Below, piece by piece: positions 8,946 to 10,469 of a stretch of DNA of 10,469 bases. The position numbers and the translations under genes are program-made. The stretch covers positions 1 to 10,469 of the forward strand of contig JAOXYB010063267.1 in NCBI GenBank assembly GCA_028565635.1, given 5' to 3'. Position 1 is the first letter of the stretch; each line of letters starts with the position of its first letter. The notes under the pieces were generated by a model. It worked only from the letters and a program-made list of their open reading frames with translations. It did no database searches and was not told where the DNA came from. This stretch comes from Phoronis ovalis. Lineage: Eukaryota > Phoronida > Phoronidae.

Positions 8946-9493
8946 GTAGTAAAATGCAAAACCTAAGGCATTCTATTCAAGACTGAAAATAGAGAATAAA
9001 AAGAAACGCATAAACACCCTTTTCATGTATTTTACTTGTCAGTGTGATTATACCCACATTTTATTTCGGAAAATAACTACAACATTTCTTAGTTTAGTGT
9101 TATAACCTAACATTCAAATCTCAATACATTGTAAAATATACATCAGTTTGTCTTCCAAAAATCATTACATTTATAAACTGACAAAACATCATCTACATTT
9201 TCAAAATTTGTATAAAGGAAGAATAAATTATTAATTTGTAGCAGAATAAATACAATTTTTTACATGATGTAGCCTATGTAACCGCCTAGTGGCGATATTT
9301 GGAAACGGTAATTAGAAAGGGTTCTTAGTTTGTAATGTTTGTGGAAGTTCAAAATAATTATACTGAAGGTTTAGGCAAAATCTAAAAATATTTAAAAGCT
9401 GAATGCCTTGCATGTAGACTGACCTTGGTCGCTCTTGGATAAAATTTGTGATTTTTTTTCTTTAAATTAATTAGTCTTAACAATAATAATTTA
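8946..9493. other. AT-rich spacer, nothing recognised except a CTCF-like motif
   Basis: Gene-free on both strands. The only notable point is the short GC-rich motif at 9281-9297, listed separately. The small minus-strand frame at 9382-9573 overlaps the next repeat and is not coding. Confidence 0.6.
9281..9297 (+). promoter_or_regulatory. CTCF-like / short inverted motif
   Basis: ACCGCCTAGTGGCGATA combines a 4-base inverted pair (CGCC / GGCG) with similarity to the CTCF core (AGTGGCG). It stands alone in AT-rich DNA. It may equally be a remnant of a repeat; confidence is low. Confidence 0.2.
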
Positions 9494-9712
9494 TGTTTAA
9501 ATGTATAAAAGGAGCGCAGAGTGTCATGGAAAAAGAGTCTCTGAATGCACCAGATTGCAGTAAAACCCACCAAATATTCACAAATTTTCCAGGGAGGGCA
9601 TGCCCCCAGACCCCCCTAGTTTCGCTTCACGCCCTGCAGGCGCTCGCCCGCAAATGCATTTTTTCCACGCCCCCCTTCAGAAAAATCCTGGATCTGCCAC
9701 TGATATTTAAAT
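9494..9712 (+). mobile_element. Dispersed repeat, copy 1 (plus orientation)
   Basis: A non-coding repeat with clear compositional edges. It contains TGCACCAGATTGCAG, then an AT-rich spacer, AATTTTCCAGGGAGGGCATG, a run of CCCCCAGACCCCCCTAG, a GC-rich segment and finally AAAAATCCTGGATCTGCC. The first half matches the reverse complement of 10345-10462, which establishes it as repeated sequence. The 73-codon open frame across it (9493-9714) comes from the repeat and has no domain. The general pattern (GGGCATGCCC, then C-rich, then GGATC.GCCACTG) is one I recognise as common in invertebrate interspersed repeats, but I cannot name the family. Confidence 0.75.
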
Positions 9713-10333
9713 GACAAACTGTATTTATTGTTATATTTGGATACCCTGGGGACTTCATCAATTGCAACTGATGACAATTTGCATAGAAATATTATAATAT
9801 GTCGTTATTAATTAATGAAAGCAGCAATTAACATGCTGTTATGTCAGCACAATTCATTAATGTTATATCATAAATGTCTTGCTCATTATCTAATACCCGT
9901 CTCTAATGATCTTGTTAGATTAATCTCGATTAGTGCCTGCACATACGAAAGATGCAAAATCCAAACTATGAACTGTAATTTTAAATTCAAAGCACAAGAT
10001 ATTAAAAAAGAACATCATATTTTTTTTGTTTCTTTTTAAAGTGAACACTGCAATGAATTGACACAGTATTTAAAGAGTATGATGTTAAGCATGCATCCAA
10101 AATTCAGTACACTGAAGTTTGCTACTATTTTTAGTAATTTATAGAAGTAAAAAAAAATACTGGATGCTCTGTTCCAAATTATGTTTATTCTAAGTTTATA
10201 TTATATACACTTGACATGTTTCTATGGATAACAGTACTACGTAGTTTATATAAAACAAGTTAACTTCCTGATGACTATACACTTACAGGAAATTATTCAG
10301 TCTAATCTGCACCAATCTGTGGTCAGATTGTTA
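9713..10333. other. AT-rich spacer between two inverted repeat copies
   Basis: No gene or repeat recognised. If the flanking copies are the two ends of one element, this would be its interior, but it has no transposase-like frame; the 74-codon frame at 9815-10039 has no domain. Confidence 0.5.
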
Positions 10334-10465
10334 TGGATTTTTCGATCCGGGCATGCCCCCCCGGAAAATTTTTTAATATTTCATGTGATTTTCTGCAATC
10401 TGGTGCATTTTGGGACTATTTCTTGCCATGATACATTGTGCCACTTTTTATACCTTCAAACTTCT
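10334..10465 (-). mobile_element. Dispersed repeat, copy 2 (minus orientation, internally deleted)
   Basis: Read on the minus strand it follows copy 1 from GTATAAAA through ATGCACCAGATTGCAG and AATTTTCC to GGGCATGCCC. It then skips the C-rich and GC-rich interior of copy 1 and rejoins near GAAAAATCC. It thus looks like a shorter relative lacking about 80 interior bases. The 5' end of this copy lies near the window edge and may extend beyond it. Confidence 0.7.
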
Positions 10466-10469
10466 TTAG

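Noticed and set aside
9494-9714. A 73-codon open frame on the plus strand.
   Set aside because: It lies entirely in a dispersed repeat that recurs inverted at the right edge, so it is not a gene.

Overview
The window is AT-rich eukaryotic nuclear DNA. It has long gene-free stretches, short exons with GT/AG introns, and dispersed non-coding transposon fragments. There is no bacterial gene layout, no rRNA, no recognisable intact tRNA and no CRISPR. The one gene identified is a spliced shelterin-type RAP1 (TERF2IP) homologue of the metazoan kind. Its gene structure and the MITE-like fragments suggest an invertebrate animal; that is inference, and no species can be named.

Left third (about 1-3415), minus strand: the 5' part of the RAP1 gene. 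It starts at an ATG at 3415 and reads leftwards through five exons: 3305-3415, 2562-2608, 2241-2345, one from 1368 down to about 1144 (or 1228), and 192-306. It leaves the window inside the Myb domain. Exons 1-3 join in perfect phase to give a BRCT domain that lines up with the start of vertebrate TERF2IP. Exon 4 encodes an acidic linker. Exon 5 encodes the first two helices of the RAP1 Myb domain. Helix 3 of Myb, the coiled region and the C-terminal RCT domain must lie to the left of position 1. Most automatic ORF calls here are shadows, because only exons 4 and 5 happen to fall in long open frames.

Intron 4 contains a well-preserved 514-bp MITE-like element (424-937) with about 54-bp terminal inverted repeats and a TA target duplication.

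From 3416 to 10469 no convincing gene was found on either strand. The stretch next to the RAP1 start holds a possible ETS-type promoter site and a CTCF-like motif. A GC-richer patch (about 4041-4425) and another at 8778-8945 look like worn mobile-element pieces. The far right holds two oppositely oriented copies of one repeat family (9494-9712 and about 10334-10465).

No undescribed multi-gene system is visible. The main result is an unannotated-looking RAP1 gene that ordinary ORF calling misses, together with its intronic MITE and an ambiguous linker exon that is worth resolving with transcripts.
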